Assembly: GCF_026210795.1 (NCBI RefSeq)
Contig: NC_089446.1
Span: forward strand, 3,191,001 to 3,255,000
Reading direction: 5' to 3'
Length of the DNA: 64,000 bases
Origin: Rhizophagus irregularis
Taxonomy: Eukaryota; Glomeromycota; Glomeromycetes; Glomerales; Glomeraceae
Shown here: positions 45,900-59,627 of the stretch, one piece after another
Numbering within the stretch: the first letter of the stretch is position 1
How the letters are laid out: the number at the start of each line of letters is the position of its first letter
Program-made: the position numbers and the translations under genes
Notes under the pieces: model-generated
What the model was told of the DNA's origin: nothing
The model's database searches: none
The model's input: only the letters and a program-made list of their open reading frames with translations

Positions 45900-46740
45900 T
45901 TAGGACGTTTCAGTACTTTCTTACAGGATGACACTATGGGATTCTTTTTTTTTTGTAGGTCAGTTTGGTAGGTTCGTTCGGTGTTCTTTTCGCTTTGAGA
46001 TTCTTTCTTTTTTTGTAGGTCGATGTTTAGCATTCTTCTATAGAGTTTTTCTTTTTTGTAGGTCAGTTCAGTATTCTCTTTCTTGTAGGATGACGCTCCG
46101 GAATTCTCTTTCTTGTAGGACGACGCCTTCAGGATTTTTCTCTTTTTTTGTAGGTCAGTATTCGGTATTCTTCTATTGGGTTCGTAGGTTAAGTCATTTT
46201 CTCTTTCTTTTAATTTTCCTTTCGTTAGAGGATTCTAATTTCTTTCATTTTTTTTTCTTTAGATCAGTTCTTTTTTCAGCATCAGATTCTGAAAGTAGGG
46301 TCTATAAGCCCTCTTTCTTTCGTTTTCCTTTAGTTAGAGGCTTGCTAATCTCTTTCATTTTTTTTCTTTAGGGATTGGTTATCCTTTTTAGCATCAAATT
46401 CCAGGTAGGTCTCTAAAGCCCTCTTTCTTTCGTTTTCCTTTAGTTAGAGGTTGCTAACCTCTTTCATTTTTTTTTCTTTAGATCGGTCCTCTTTTCAGCA
46501 TTGGATTCCGGGTAGGTCTATAAAGCCTTCTTTCTTTCATTTTCCTTTAGTTAGAGGTTGCTAACCTTTTTCATTTTTTTTTTCTTTAGATCGGTTCTCT
46601 TTTCAGCATCGGATTCTGGGTAGGTCTCTAAAGCCCTCTTTCTTTCGTTTCCTTTAGTTAGAGGTTGCTAACCTCTTTTATTTTTTTTTTCTTTAGGTCA
46701 GTCTTCTTTTTAACGCGAGATTCCAGGTAAATCTTTCTTT
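45900..46740 (+). repeat. Array E: micro-exon/intron units on the plus strand
   Basis: Five regular units: acceptors TTTCTTTAG end at 46262, 46371, 46481, 46589 and 46696 (period 107-110). Exons start with ATCGGTTCTCTTTTCAGCAT, and donors GTAGGTC or GTAAATC are at about 46294, 46404, 46511, 46619 and 46726. The branch hairpin AGAGGTTGCTAACCTCT is perfect at 46446, 46553 and 46660 (nearly so at 46336), with TGCTAAC in the stem-loop. Upstream, 45950-46160 has a denser series of TTTTTTGTAG|GTCAG or GATGACGC units spaced 30-60 bp. Confidence 0.75.
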
Positions 46741-47150
46741 GTTTTCATTTGTTCCGTTTTGTTTTGTTTCGTTTCATTTTTTGTATATTCTAACCTTTAC
46801 CCTTTCCATTTAGGTCCTAGTTCTTTCGGCTCTTCGACCCTAAGGTGCATGTTTTTTCATTTTTTATTTCATTTGTTTGTGTTGTTTGTTTTGTTTCATT
46901 TTTCATTCATTCTTACTTTCTTTCTCCTTTACTCTCTGCTCATGCTCTGTATGCTTGTACTTTATGCTTTTTTGTTTGTTTTGTTTCATTTTTTGTTCAT
47001 TCTAACCTCTACCTCTTCATTTAGGTCTCGGTTCTTTCAGCTCTTCGACCCTAAGGTGCATATTTTTTTGTTTTTTATTTCATTTTGTTTGTGTTGCTTG
47101 TATTGTTTCGTTTTTCATTCATTCTAACTTCTACTCTCTTTCCATTTTGT
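46740..47150 (+). repeat. Array F: two 31-nt micro-exons with 180-nt intron
   Basis: Exons 46814-46844 and 47025-47055 share TTCTTTCRGCTCTTCGACCC then TAAG. Both are preceded by CATTTAG with TTCTAAC 22-27 nt upstream and followed by GTGCAT. A third copy of the upstream part is at 47115-47150, where the acceptor is changed to TTTTG. Confidence 0.65.
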
Positions 47151-47749
47151 TGAAGAAAGGGAAAGGAAAAAAAACAAAAGTAAGAAAAATAAAAAAAATA
47201 AAAAAATTAAATGCATAACATTTTTATTAAGATCGATGCTATTGCGTCATGTGTGTCACGCACTGCAGTTGCACAATTTGTAAATAGTTATTTATGTGGG
47301 TAGTCTAAACATAACGTCCACGTGATTGCAGTGTTTTTTAAATATTAGATAATAGTAAAAATTACTAATTATATAATTTATAAATATATTTATTAAAGGT
47401 TTAAATTTGAATGCACTTGTATTTAAATACACTTTTCTTTTTTGAAAATTTTTATATAATAAAAATATTAATTATTTTATTAGATGATACTAAAGAATTT
47501 CTGATTTTTTTGAATAAATACAGTTTATATCTTATATATTTGCTTATAAATAAATCTTAAAATTTATATATATATATTTTTGATTATAACTAATTTTCAC
47601 CTAGGATGATTTAACCTGATTATTTTATATATTTTTATATAATTTACCCGGTGATATCACCTCATTTAAATTTTATTAGCTAATTAATATGCTGATCATT
47701 TCTTATACTTGTTTATTTTTTTTTTAAATGTACTTAGATAATCTTTTTT

Positions 47750-48080
47750 TTCTTTAGACTTTTCGCTTCTTTGCACGGCACTCAAAGTACGTTTTCTTTC
47801 TTTTTTTTTATTTGCTTCTTGCATTTTTTTTCCTACTAACTTTATTTCATTTTTTTAGATCCTTTAGCTCTTTCGACTTTGCAATTAAGGTATATATATC
47901 TAGCACTTATTTTTTATTTCATTCTTATATTTCGTTTCTTACATTTTGTATTTCACTTTTTTTAGATCTTTCAGTTCTTCTTTGCAACTACTAAGGTATG
48001 TTTTATTTTTTTGTTTTCGTTTATTTATTACATGTAATTTCTGTTCCCTACTAACTTTATTTCTTTTTTTATTTTATAGG
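47750..48080 (+). repeat. Array G: 30-31-nt micro-exons with TACTAAC branch sites
   Basis: Acceptors end at 47757, 47858, 47965 and 48079. Exons 47859-47889 and 47966-47995 start ATCYTTYAG and end TTAAG or CTAAG before GTATAT and GTATGT. Branch sites CCTACTAACTTTATTTC lie at about 47833 and 48047, 18-27 nt before AG. The exons resemble those of array F. Confidence 0.65.
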
Positions 48081-50029
48081 TTTAGTTTTTACTTGGTTTC
48101 CTGTTTATCTCATTTTCATTCCTTCTCTATTTTTTGTTCTTTTTCGTCTTTTTATTTTTTTTTGCTTTTTTATTCTTCCCTTCCTTTGTTTTTTCTGTTA
48201 TTCTTTATTTTCTCTTCGTTCCTTTCATTTTTTTGTTCCCACTTCGTCTCTTTCGTTCCTTTACACTACCCTTCATTCCTTTTATTTTATTCCATTCCCG
48301 CTTCTTCTTTTTTATTTCTTTTCACTACTTTTTATTCTTTTTATTCCCTTTTGCTCCATTTAATCTCTCCTTCATTCTTTTCATTTTTTTTCATTCTCAC
48401 TTAATCTTTTTCGCTTCTTTCATTTTTTTTACTCCCCCTTTGCTCCATTTCGTTATTCCTATTAAAAAATTTAGTATTTTGGATAGTATGAGTTTATTTT
48501 TTTCAATCAATGATTTATGTAACCTATTAAAAATTAATAAATTGCTATAAACTTTTAGTGCGAAAATATTTTAATCATTGTTTATTATATATTTAAAAAT
48601 TTAGCCAATCAAAAAATTTCAAAAAATTTGCAGAGGATTTATATGCAAATTATAAAGTGAGAAATATTAAAATTTACACCAATCAAATTTAATAAATTTA
48701 ATAAATTAATTGTGAGTGAAATCACCTAAGTGATCTTCACCCAGAGAGAAAGTTAGCAACAGTCTATATTTTTTTGCTTTTTCTATAACTTTATTTATAA
48801 TGATAAAAAAGGTTTAAAATTTATTTTTAACTTATACTATAAAAGTATAGTAAACATAATTATATCACTTTACCGATTATTTGCTGATCATATAATTCCA
48901 GATTTTAAAAACTTGTTGAAAAGCCACAAATAATTTTAAAATAATATGTCAAAAAATAATGAAAATTTAATAATTTATCATATAATATTAATTATATGAT
49001 TATTAGTATAATTTTTTATATTGCTATAATACAAATCATTAGATAAAAATTGATAGATGAAGGTAAATATATATGAGTGAAACTTGAAACTTTGCACATC
49101 TTCTATCAGTGAATTTGACTATTATTGTTGACATAATTTATAATATTCTTCTCTGTTTGCACTTATTTTGAATTATACAAATTATTTTTTCTAATATCTC
49201 GCTGATAATTTTTTTAATTGCATAATTAACACAGCCAGTATTTTTTTCGCCAATTATATTCACTTAAGGTGTGATTACTAAACTGTTAAAAAGACTTACA
49301 GCCATATATAAAATTGTTGAAATATATCACATTGCATAGTTTTATTATTATCTACATATTTTTTATTCTATAGAAATGTTGTCAATGCATAGTTTAAATT
49401 TGAGGACGCTTTCATTAATCATATGAGTGGCTATATTATGATACATGAGCTCAAAATATATTAAAATAAAAACTATTTGACCTGAGATTACTTATATGAT
49501 ATGAACTGTAAAATGCAAATTATATCATACTAACGATCTCATATTTCTTTAGCACCTATGAGTCTCGTTACTGCATGCCATAACTTCTGAGTTTTTTTTC
49601 AGTCAAGTTGAAGAAGTTATAATTATCAACTCTCTCATTTTCAATTATATCAAAATCCTTCTTTATAAGCCTTATTAAATCCTGACTTTACAAAAATTTG
49701 ATAAGTCTTTTTGTATCATATTTTTTAATTTCCTCTGAAGTGAGATCATAAAACTAAAAAATATATTTCTGTTTTATGTGTCAGGTGATTAGCATCATTT
49801 CATGTGATCCTGTCAATATAATTTTACAAGAAATTTACTATCATGTTATATTTTGAAACTAATTTTATTTCCAAAATCTGGGTTAATAGGTTTATTTCAT
49901 TTTTAAAATAAAATTCACTTTATGAATTTATATGATAATTATTAATTTAATAAATGTATAATTATAATAACAATAAAATTGCTTTAAACAATACAAATTA
50001 CAATTACAATTACAATTTAATTATTACTG

Positions 50030-50358
50030 TATAGCACTGCATATAGTACCCTCTTGTAATAATACCTCTGCAAATAGTACTGGTTTATTATTCAAATTCA
50101 CATTCAGGTATTTTTAAAAAATACCTAATACTAATCAAAATTCGATTTTAAATAGTACCCCAAATACTAATTATATTATTCTGACTTAAAATTAATCAAA
50201 TTTATACACTAATTTATTTAATTGTAAAATCAAATGTATTTCCCTTCTAATATACCCACTTTTAATAGTATCCTTCCTTTTATAGTATCCTTTCAGGTAC
50301 TATTCAATCTAAGCAAACTTTCTTGAATAGTACTAAAGATACTATACACAGCGCTATA
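50030..50358. mobile_element. MITE with TATAGCRCTG inverted ends
   Basis: The left end TATAGCACTGCATATAGTAC and the right-end complement TATAGCGCTGTGTATAGTAT are inverted repeats. Inner AATAGTACTGG / TGAATAGTACT motifs also pair. A TA or TG duplication is possible. 329 bp, no frame. Confidence 0.7.
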
Positions 50359-51459
50359 TGGTAAAGTATTTTTAAAAGGTCTGTTGTAATATTAAATCCA
50401 GATTACCAAATTTGTACTTCTTGAAATATAGATTTCTTACTTTAATTCTTTGTTTTTATATTTCTTTTAATTTATTAGCCAGATTTTCTTTTATAATCTT
50501 ATTTAATGATAAATAAAGGTTTAACTGCTTTGTTACAACTGACATATTAGCATATGTTTTTAAATCCAATTTGTTAAAAAAATCTTCAACCTGTTGTTGG
50601 TAAATTACAATATAATAAATGTGACTTTTAATAAAATTATAAAGATTGGTAAAATGATATAATATTAAATTTTTATAAGTATAGAATTCAATTTTAAGAA
50701 AACTGCTATTTTAATATAATAATTTACTCAAGCCAAAGTTACTTTGTTTTTATCATTCTCTGAATTCTGAGCAAATTATGATTTCAAATTAGAAGGTTAA
50801 GAAATCCAAAGTTGATTAAAAAATACATAATAAAAATTAGATGCAAATTTATTTTCTTCAAGTTAATAAATTACCAATAATAAATAAAATCATTGTAAAA
50901 ACTATTTTTAAAAAGATTTTAAGGTCTTTACTATTTTTTATTTTAGACTATCAAAAAAAATTTCAAATTCTTTATTAAATAATAAATCCATAATTTTTAA
51001 AACTGATTTAAAAAAAAAAATTTAGTTATTTATAAACTTTATTAGGCATTTTATAAGTATATTAACATGAAAGTAACGCAGTTAATTAACCATCTTTATA
51101 TAATTATAATTTTATTCTACTATAAATTATATTGGAAATTCATAAAAATATTCAGTAAAGTTAACTAAATATTTAATTTAAAATTAAAAAATGTTAATTA
51201 TCAAAATAAGATTTAAGTATCCTTTCTTTTATAATTTTCTAATTTTTTAATAAACCAATATATAAATTTAATATGAGTAAAATAAAACTCTATAAAAAAT
51301 TTTATCCATTATTATTTCTGTAAAAATTTCATAAAAATAAACCTTTTTTCACAATAAATGTAAATAATTTGATAAATTTCAAGATATAAGATTATTAATT
51401 CTGAAAATATAAGTTTTTTATAAAAAAATGGATTATAAAAAATGTATTAACTTTTTTTA

Positions 51460-51700
51460 CAAGAAAGATTCGGCTTATTTATAATAAAATCACTATAAAA
51501 AATTGGCCTTTTATTATATTAATAATTTTTACCTTACTTTTTTCTTAAATTTTATTGATTAATTAACTAAAAAGAAAAAAAATTATAATATAAATGTAAT
51601 ATAAAATTTTCTTTTATAAAAGGATTTGTAAAGAATTTTATATATAATTTTTACTTTAGACCTACTAAAAGTGATTTATTTTATAAGTAAATAAAATTTT
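51460..51700 (+). mobile_element. MITE family M2, distant copy
   Basis: CGGCTTATTTATAATAAAATC, AAAAATTGGCCTTTTATTA, TTGATTAATTAACTAAAAAG, AAGAATTTTATATATAATTT and GTGATTTATTTTATAAGTAA follow the same order as in 21903-22131. Confidence 0.65.
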
Positions 51701-54399
51701 GTAAAATGTCAATCAAAATATTGTTTATTAGTTTGCAATTTATAATTCTAATAAGAATAATAATGGTTTAATATAATAGAAATCTAATAATCTATTATAT
51801 AAATCTTAAATAATATGAAAATTTATGTTAAATAAATTATTACTATTATTTGAATCATATCCATTATACAACTTTTATGCTAAATAATAAAGCAGTTAAG
51901 ATTTTTTTAAAAAATTAGTATTAATTAAATATTTTTTATTCAAAATTATTTAATAAATTCAAATTATATAAAGTATACAGTTAATTCAGTTTGAATTGAG
52001 TTTAAGTTTGTATTTTGTTAAAAAATACAATAATATTTTTTTTTTCTAATATATAAATTGTATTATCAGTTACAATTATCCATAATATACATCTAGTAAA
52101 ATTCAAGTCATTTTATTTTAAATATTTAATAATAATAATATTAAATATAGTTTTTGTATTATAATTCAAAATGGTATTTATTGATTTTTATTATTTCAGA
52201 ATTGATAATATAAAATAAAATACTTTTTTTTACTTTAAATTGATTCATAAATTAAGATTTCAAATAATAGTGCAATAATTGCCTAATGGATTTAAGTATT
52301 AATATATAATTTTAAAATATCTTAATGCTATATTAATATTATTGGTTAATGGTTAATTTTGTAATAATTCTTCTAATTCTTCAATAAATCAATTGTATAT
52401 ATTTTATTATAAAATTTAATAAAATTTAATCAACTTGTAAAATACTAGTTGTAAGCCAAATAATATTTGATATATACTTTTACTTATTTACTTAGAAAAA
52501 TAATTTTAATTACTTCTATAAGGTACCATGAATTAATGATTGAATTTTATATAAATGGTTTGCATTTTTATACAACCTTTAACTTCTAATGTTTTTTTTT
52601 TAAAAAAAAAATTACCTTCAAAAGGAACAGGTATTCTTTATTAATACAGCTAATAAATTGTTTACAAATAAAAGTAACTTCTACTTTTTATAATATATAA
52701 ATAGTTAAATAAAGGTGTTTTGCAGTAAAAAAGGACAAAACTACTGAAAAAATTCTTTTATATGCTAAAAATATTCTAAATGCTATAATTTATTCAGATT
52801 TTATATTAACTCATTTTTTATTTTTTTTAGTAGTTTCATCCCTTTCTACTGTAAAGTGCCATATATTCCAAGAGTACAATTTTCTAAATATATAATTAAC
52901 AAATAATAATTTTTACTATATAATTTATGATTTAAACTATTATGAAAAAAAATTTGTTTAAGAAATAAAAAAAATAAAATAGATTTATTAATAATTATAA
53001 AGATTTAAAAAAAGATTATATTATTAATAAATTCAAATATTTTTTAAGTTTTAATTAAAATTAGTAGAAATTTTATATTTTTAATTTATACTTTATAAAT
53101 TTTATAAAAGTTATATAATTTGTATAATACAAATAATGTATAACTAATATATTTATTCAAAAAAAAAATATATATATATTACTTAATAAATCTTATATTA
53201 TTATTAATAATACTTTTATTATAAAAAACTGGAATAAAATAAATTTTAAGAAAAAAAATTGATATTTTAGAAAATTAAATTATTTATTATAAAAATCCAA
53301 TAATTTAATTAATTAAAAAATTGAATTTAATTTATATTATTATTACTTTACAGATTTTGAAAAATAAATCATTATAGATTACAATACTAATACAAAATTA
53401 AGCTTTAGTAATAAAAGTAATTTTATTGTATTTTATTATATAGATTTGCTAAAATAGTAAAAATACCAAGTTTCTTTAAATTTGAAATGAAGTAAAACAT
53501 TTGAATTTTCAATATTAAAAAGTTAAAATTTGAAATTTGAAAAACATGTAAGATTGAAAAAAAAAAGGAAAAAGAGATTTTCTTGAATATTATTTAAAAT
53601 ATTGTGTTTAAAAATTAAAAATAAATTGGATTCTAATAATAACTCTATTAAGTATCATTATTAACTTTTATCAGTTTATCTGAGATCCCATGTACTTATT
53701 AAAGTAAGATTCATTAGTATATATAGATTCCATAATTCTATCCTAAAAAAATTAGTTTGGAAAATTAATTATTTGGAAATTTCAAATACTGTAAAAAAGA
53801 TAACCCAACAATGCACTATATCAGATGAGACGCAAGCTGATAACTAAATTAATATTTAATTGGTTTGATTAAAAAATAATTTTTTTTTTAAAATACTACT
53901 ATAAATAAAATATTTTATTTTTTTTTATGATGGGCTAAAGCAGGGGTATCACACGATACGTTAACGCATCGTACAACTTGCTTTATTAGTTATGACACAG
54001 TATGTACGTAATGCCTTATACCCGATAATGTATTATTGATAAATATTATAACTTTTTGACATAATCGTAACGTGGTAAAATTTTTCCTAGTAGGTTTCCA
54101 ATTTAAGTCCTGGTATACAGGTTCGGAGATGAGCCGCAATCCTATCTAGGTACGGATTGCTGTTTTGCTTGATGGCAAATCATTTAATACAGTACGTACG
54201 CATACTTGTTTGATCTTGAGAACAAAATCTATTTTTTTTTCTCTCATTTCAATTAAGTTTTTTTTGACACATTATACCGAAAAAAAAATAAATTTTTTTT
54301 TCTTGATGAAAAACCTGATCGTTATTGTTAAACTTTTTTTTTTTTTTTTTTAATTAAACTCGAAAAATATTCATTTACTTCATTGGTTCTTTCTTGCTT

Positions 54400-54445
54400 T
54401 TAACATACATACCATACATACCATACATACCATACATACATACAT
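54400..54445. repeat. CATACATAC microsatellite
   Basis: Repeats of ACATACCATACATACC within an otherwise AT-rich stretch. Confidence 0.8.
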
Positions 54446-57400
54446 TAATTAATTTTTTTAAAAAAGATTCATTCAAGAAAGCAATTTTTTTTTCAAACTG
54501 AGACTTTACTTGATTTAGTTCAATTTTGTGTTTGTATAAAAAAAAAAAAATCGTGTTGGAAAACGTGTTTTTGAATCTTTTACTTGTAAAAGATTTACAT
54601 CGTACATACAAACAAAAATCAAAAAAAAATCCACCAAACCAATAAAATCAAATAATATTTCCAGGATCCACTTTTTTAGATAATCATCAATAAACATAAA
54701 ATCATTTTAAAATGTTTAAATGAAAAAAAAAATAAATAAATAAATAAATAATAATAAACATTAGTAACGATAAGTGGCTTAATTATTATTATTTTTTTTT
54801 TAAAAGACATATGAATAACCATAATTATATTCATTCACCTTTCGCAGTTCCGGTTTATATAATATCTCTTGTAAGCCAAAAAAGCGACGTGATCAAATAT
54901 TTGTATCTTTAAAAAAAAAAAATGAAAAAATGAGAATATTATAACAATGTAGGTTTAACAATGTAAATCCTATATAAAGAAATACATTTATAAAAATAAA
55001 CATGTTTGTAATACAAAACTTTTAATAAGGGATTATAATAAATTGCTGCGGAATAAATAAGAAAAGAATTCTACGACACATTTATAAAATAATTTCGTAA
55101 GTTAAAGGTCAAAATTAGAACAATGTTAATAATGATTAATAGAAATCAATCATTACAAAGTAAAAGTTGTGGTAATACCTATCACAAAAGATTTAAACTG
55201 TAATAGGAAGGTTTATATAAAGATTAGGATTGGGGGAATACTGTACATACAGTAATTATAGTATGTAGTACTAAATAATTATAATTGTCATTATTGTTTT
55301 TTTAAAAAAAGTGGCTAAAAAAACTAGGTTTAAAATGATTATTATTTTATATATTGTTTTAGGATGTTGTTTATCATAGAATGCGTGGATGTTTCTTGTG
55401 GATTTTTTTGTTTGGCTTATTTGTGATTTTTTGGTAAAAAAATGAAGTTTGATCATCCCACGAGATTTTTAGATTACTTTAAGTTTGGTTAGTAAATAGT
55501 TTTCTTCCCGCCAAAAATTTTTATTATAAGTATTATAAGTGATGATAAAGTATACAACGTATTTAAAGTTTTTTAAAATTATATATATATATAGTTTTTC
55601 CCGCCAAAATTTAAACAAACCGGCATTAAATATTTTTATTAAGTAGCATGGGAAAAAATTATGTTAAAAGATTAAAATAATCTTATTAAAAAAATACTCA
55701 TTTAATAAATATTCATTTTTTTTTTTTTTTTTTCATTGGGCAAAAAAAAAAAAAAAAAAATTATTAATTATATATTGAAACATTTCGACCTTTGGGTCCA
55801 AGTCGAAGAAGAAGAAAAAAAAAAAAGGTGAAACAAATCAAATTCTTTGTGGATCCCGCAACATTGTTCAAATATTCTGGGTCCGAATTTTTAAATCTAA
55901 CCAAAAAAAGTTTTTAAACTTTGTTAATATTAAATCTGGAAAAGAAAAGTAAAACAATCCTTTTTAAAATTTAGATTACTCACAATTCATAAAACAAACT
56001 CCATTATGATTTATATGCATTAAAATCACCGTTGTGTAACATCCATTGAATCATTAATAATTTATCATCATTATTTTTTACTGCGCCAAAATTGCAAATT
56101 ATATTCGCGAACGAGAAATTCTTTTTTTTTTTTTTTATTTTAATGAAAAATAGGAATTTTTTTTTATTATTATTCTTATAAAAATTTAATTAATTCATCT
56201 TCATGTAATAAAAATAAAAGATAGGTTCGCCTAGATTATGCAAATAAACCGATAAGTTTAATCCAGATATCGGATAAATTATTTAAATTTTTTGAAAGAA
56301 AAAAAATATTTTTAATCTTTACGTTATTGTTTCTTTTCTTTTTTTTTTTTCTTTGATAAAATCAAAAATAAATATACATACATACGACATTATTAAATAT
56401 GCAAAGACGCCAATACCCATCCAATTATTAATTGACTCGTATAGAAAAAAAGAAAAAAAATTTCTTCTTTTTCAGCTGAACATTTTGTTACAAAAGAATT
56501 TCTTATGCAATGACCCAAAGATCTCATACTCAAGGGGGTTAAAGCGAATGAGTCATTTTTTTTTTTTATAATAACATTCAAATTACCAAACATTGTATAA
56601 TGGCACACGTAATTTAAATATATACATATTATGTATAATATGTTGAAAAATTCAATTTAGAAGCTGCATAAAAAAAAAAAAATTTGATATATTGATATTA
56701 GAATTCATGCATTAATCAATTTTTTTTTCACATACACAACTCTTAAAACCTTGTAAAAAAAGAAAGTGTTTGAAGAATTGGAAAAATCTTTATGAATTTC
56801 CTTGTCTTTATTAATAATTAATTCAATTGAGTTACTAAAGATCAAATAAAGAGAAGGAATTTCCCTAATATTAGCATTATTGGTATTATTGTACGGATAA
56901 TTTATTAAATAATATTTCTGAAAATCATATGATTACAAAAAGATAATTTATAGGATTGTTTTTCCGGTAAAAATAAAAAAGTTTCATTAGTAGGTAACAA
57001 TGCAAGGTAAGGTGATCTCTACTACCAATTACTATTAATAAAACAACTGAACTAAACAATAATATAAAATAAATGCAGCCACACTTTTTTCAACCTTTTT
57101 CATCATTTTCCTTAAAGTTTCAAATAACATTACTTTTTAACTTTTTATTATTTAAAGTATAAAATGATATCATTCATCTTGGCAATGTACGTACAAAGTT
57201 CCTTTTTTAAGTCACGTTAATTCCATTAATTCCTATTGTTCAAATTTTCTATGAAACATCATCGGTTTGAAAAAAAAAAATTTTTTTTTTTTTTTTTCGT
57301 AATGGCGTCTATACATGCATTTTTTGCAGAATCACATGCATTTTTTTTTATTTTTATTAATTAGTTTTATTAAAACTAAATTTATAGTATATGGCGTATA

Positions 57401-57715
57401 ATTATTAAAAAAAAAAAACGAGATTTTTTCCGTTTAGACTAATCCTATTTTAGGTATTCATCAGGAATAATCTTTTTTAACAATAAGGACATATTGTAAT
57501 TTTATTTTACATATATTATTATAAAATTTTTTTTCGATAAATACTAACCGAAAATTTCACCGTCTTTTCAAAAAAAAAAAATTCGAAAAATTTTAAAAAA
57601 TATTTTTATAAATATATGTGTATATATATATATTCCATAAACCACAATTTCTTTTTTTAATTAAATTTTTTTTTCTAAAAAAAAAAAAAAAAAGGACAAT
57701 TTAATTTCACAAGTT

Positions 57716-58771
57716 ATGTCTCTTGCATTAAAAAAAAACGACGAAATAAACCTTTTGTGTAGTGTAGTTTATCACGTATCATTTTGCATATTTCTTTCAT
57801 TATTAGTTTTACATAACGCTCTCATAGCTATAAAAATAATAATTTTCATCTTAAGTGACTATATTTCAACATTCACAAAACAATTCATAATGATTGCCGC
57901 TGAAAGAAGCACTAGCATTACTAAATCTTGTTTGGTCTTGGTTGAATTCTTGGCCATGAATTATATTAAATATATTGATTTCGCTATTGAAGAAGAAAAG
58001 GTTTCTTCTGAAAAAGGTCCTATTAAAACAATCTTGTCAACCGCTTCTAAAAAAGTACTCCCTCAAGTAAAGAAAGATGTCGTTTCTACTCAAAAAAATA
58101 CTCCTGTTGTTTCTCCTGAAATTTTAAAGAAATCTGAAGCTGTTCGAAAAAGTACTTCAACTCCTACTAATACTGCTAATAAAAATACCGAAGCTTCTCC
58201 TGCTCTTTCAATATTTGCTGAACTCTCTTTAAGAAAAGCTGGTAAGTTTAAACTATTCAACTCTTCTCATAATTTAAAATTTTTTTCTTTTTACATTTAC
58301 TAATAAATTTTTCTTTCTTATAATAATATAGAAAAGGACCAATTGTCTTTGGACCAACGACATCGACCTTCTGTCCCATCATCTCTTGGGGGAAGTCGTA
58401 CTGGTGATTGGAAATCATTGGATTATTATCCAAGTAAACGTCATTCATCTCCTGCTCCAGAAAAACCAAAACGCACGACAACAATGAAATTAATGAATTC
58501 AACCGCTGCAAATCGTGTATTAAAAAGTAAAAGAAGAGTACAAGATCATGATGATGATGAAGATGAAGTAATCCGATCTAAATCAACTCAAAAACAAAAA
58601 GTTAAACCACAATTAAAAGAGATAAATTTAAATTTATTTGATGAAAGACCTTCACTTTCTCAACCTCCTCGTAAACATCATTTAAATAAATCTCCTGGAA
58701 TGAATTTACAAATTGCTAGAAGATATTTAAAAGCTATGGTTAAAGTTAGAAAACATAGAAATACCATATAA
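57716..58771 (+). CDS. Membrane-anchored protein of unrecognised family, paralogue of 7605-8857
   Basis: Two exons, 57716-58241 and 58332-58771; 321 residues. The 90-bp intron has GTAAGT and ATATAG ends, phase 1. The N-terminus has a hydrophobic region (residues about 13-47, CSVVYHVSFCIFLSLLVLHN and IIIFIL) and a further one at about 77-92; membrane insertion is likely. A Ser/Thr/Lys-rich linker follows. Right after the intron come QRHRPSVPSSLGGS (184-197), W202, DYYPS (206-210), RHS, then STAANRV, an acidic DDDEDE stretch, and at the end ERPSLS and KSPGMNLQIARRYLKAM. These motifs and the intron position match the minus-strand gene at 7605-8857, which has one additional intron. Exon 1 lengths are 526 and 529 bp although their sequences are unlike. 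Function unknown. Confidence 0.88.
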
Positions 58772-59193
58772 TACTTTATATTATTATTTATTTTAATTAA
58801 TTATTTTTTTTTTCATTTGTAAGTTTATAAATTTTTTTGCATAATAATTTTTTTTTCTCTCTCTCTCTCTCTCTCGCATTATTTGCATTTCTGTAGCATT
58901 TTTATTATTATTATTATTATTTTCCTCTTTTTTTTTCTTCTTTTTTTTTTCCTTTATGTATCATAGTGCATCATTTTACATTTTACATTTTTTTTTTCTA
59001 CGAACAATTTTAAAACATTAATTAATTATTTCCAAACCATATTGTAAATAATTTATTTATTCATATTCTTTATATTCTTTTAAAAGTCAAACCATGAGAT
59101 AAAATTATATCTATTTTTTTAGAACTATTTAAGACATTTTTTATTCTTCTCTTTATTTTTTTTAAAAAAAAATAAAAATTTTCAAAGGGGATG

Positions 59194-59365
59194 AAATATT
59201 AAAAAAAAATCATGTAATATAATGAAAATAAAAAGTTTTATTTCTGCCTGCAAAAATTCAAAAAGTTATTGTTCTGTGAAAAAATAATATTAAAAAAAAA
59301 TCGTGTAATATAATGAAAATAAAAAGTTCCTGCAAAAATTCAAAAAGTTATTGGTCTGTGCGGAT
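59194..59365. repeat. Tandem duplication, unit about 90 bp
   Basis: AATATTAAAAAAAAATCATG followed by TAATATAATGAAAATAAAAA and CAAAAATTCAAAAAGTTATT appears twice; the second copy lacks the TTTATTTCTGC section. Confidence 0.8.
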
Positions 59366-59627
59366 GAATAAAGTTCCCCTTCCCCCCAAAAAAAGAAAAT
59401 TGCTGACATCACGTTTCGCTATTTTTGCTTTCCCGCCAAAAAAAAAAAAATTAAAACTTTAGCGTTAGCGTCACGAAAAAGTCACTACACCATCGTGAAA
59501 GAAAAAAATATCATCTTAATGACGTAAATGGGATGCCACTAAATTTTACTAATTTAATAAGTTTTTCTTTGGAACAGAAAATGGATGTTCTAAGATCATC
59601 ATCATTATTAACAAAGAAATTTCTTAT

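Larger units (their letters stand above)
48081..57715. other. AT desert without genes
   Basis: Nearly 10 kb of A/T-rich DNA. Apart from the MITEs at 50030-50358 and 51460-51700, a CATACATAC microsatellite at 54400-54445 and a small GC-richer island at 53930-54200, I find no conserved signal. The T-rich open frames at 48134-48550 are low complexity and the short frames at 54-56 kb are not credible. Confidence 0.55.

Noticed and set aside
45928-48550. Phe/Ser/Leu-rich frames on the plus strand
   Set aside because: Product of T/C-rich tracts in arrays E-G and the following T-rich zone.
54121-54160. tRNA-like GGTTCG next to a hairpin
   Set aside because: No cloverleaf can be built and no A-box is present.
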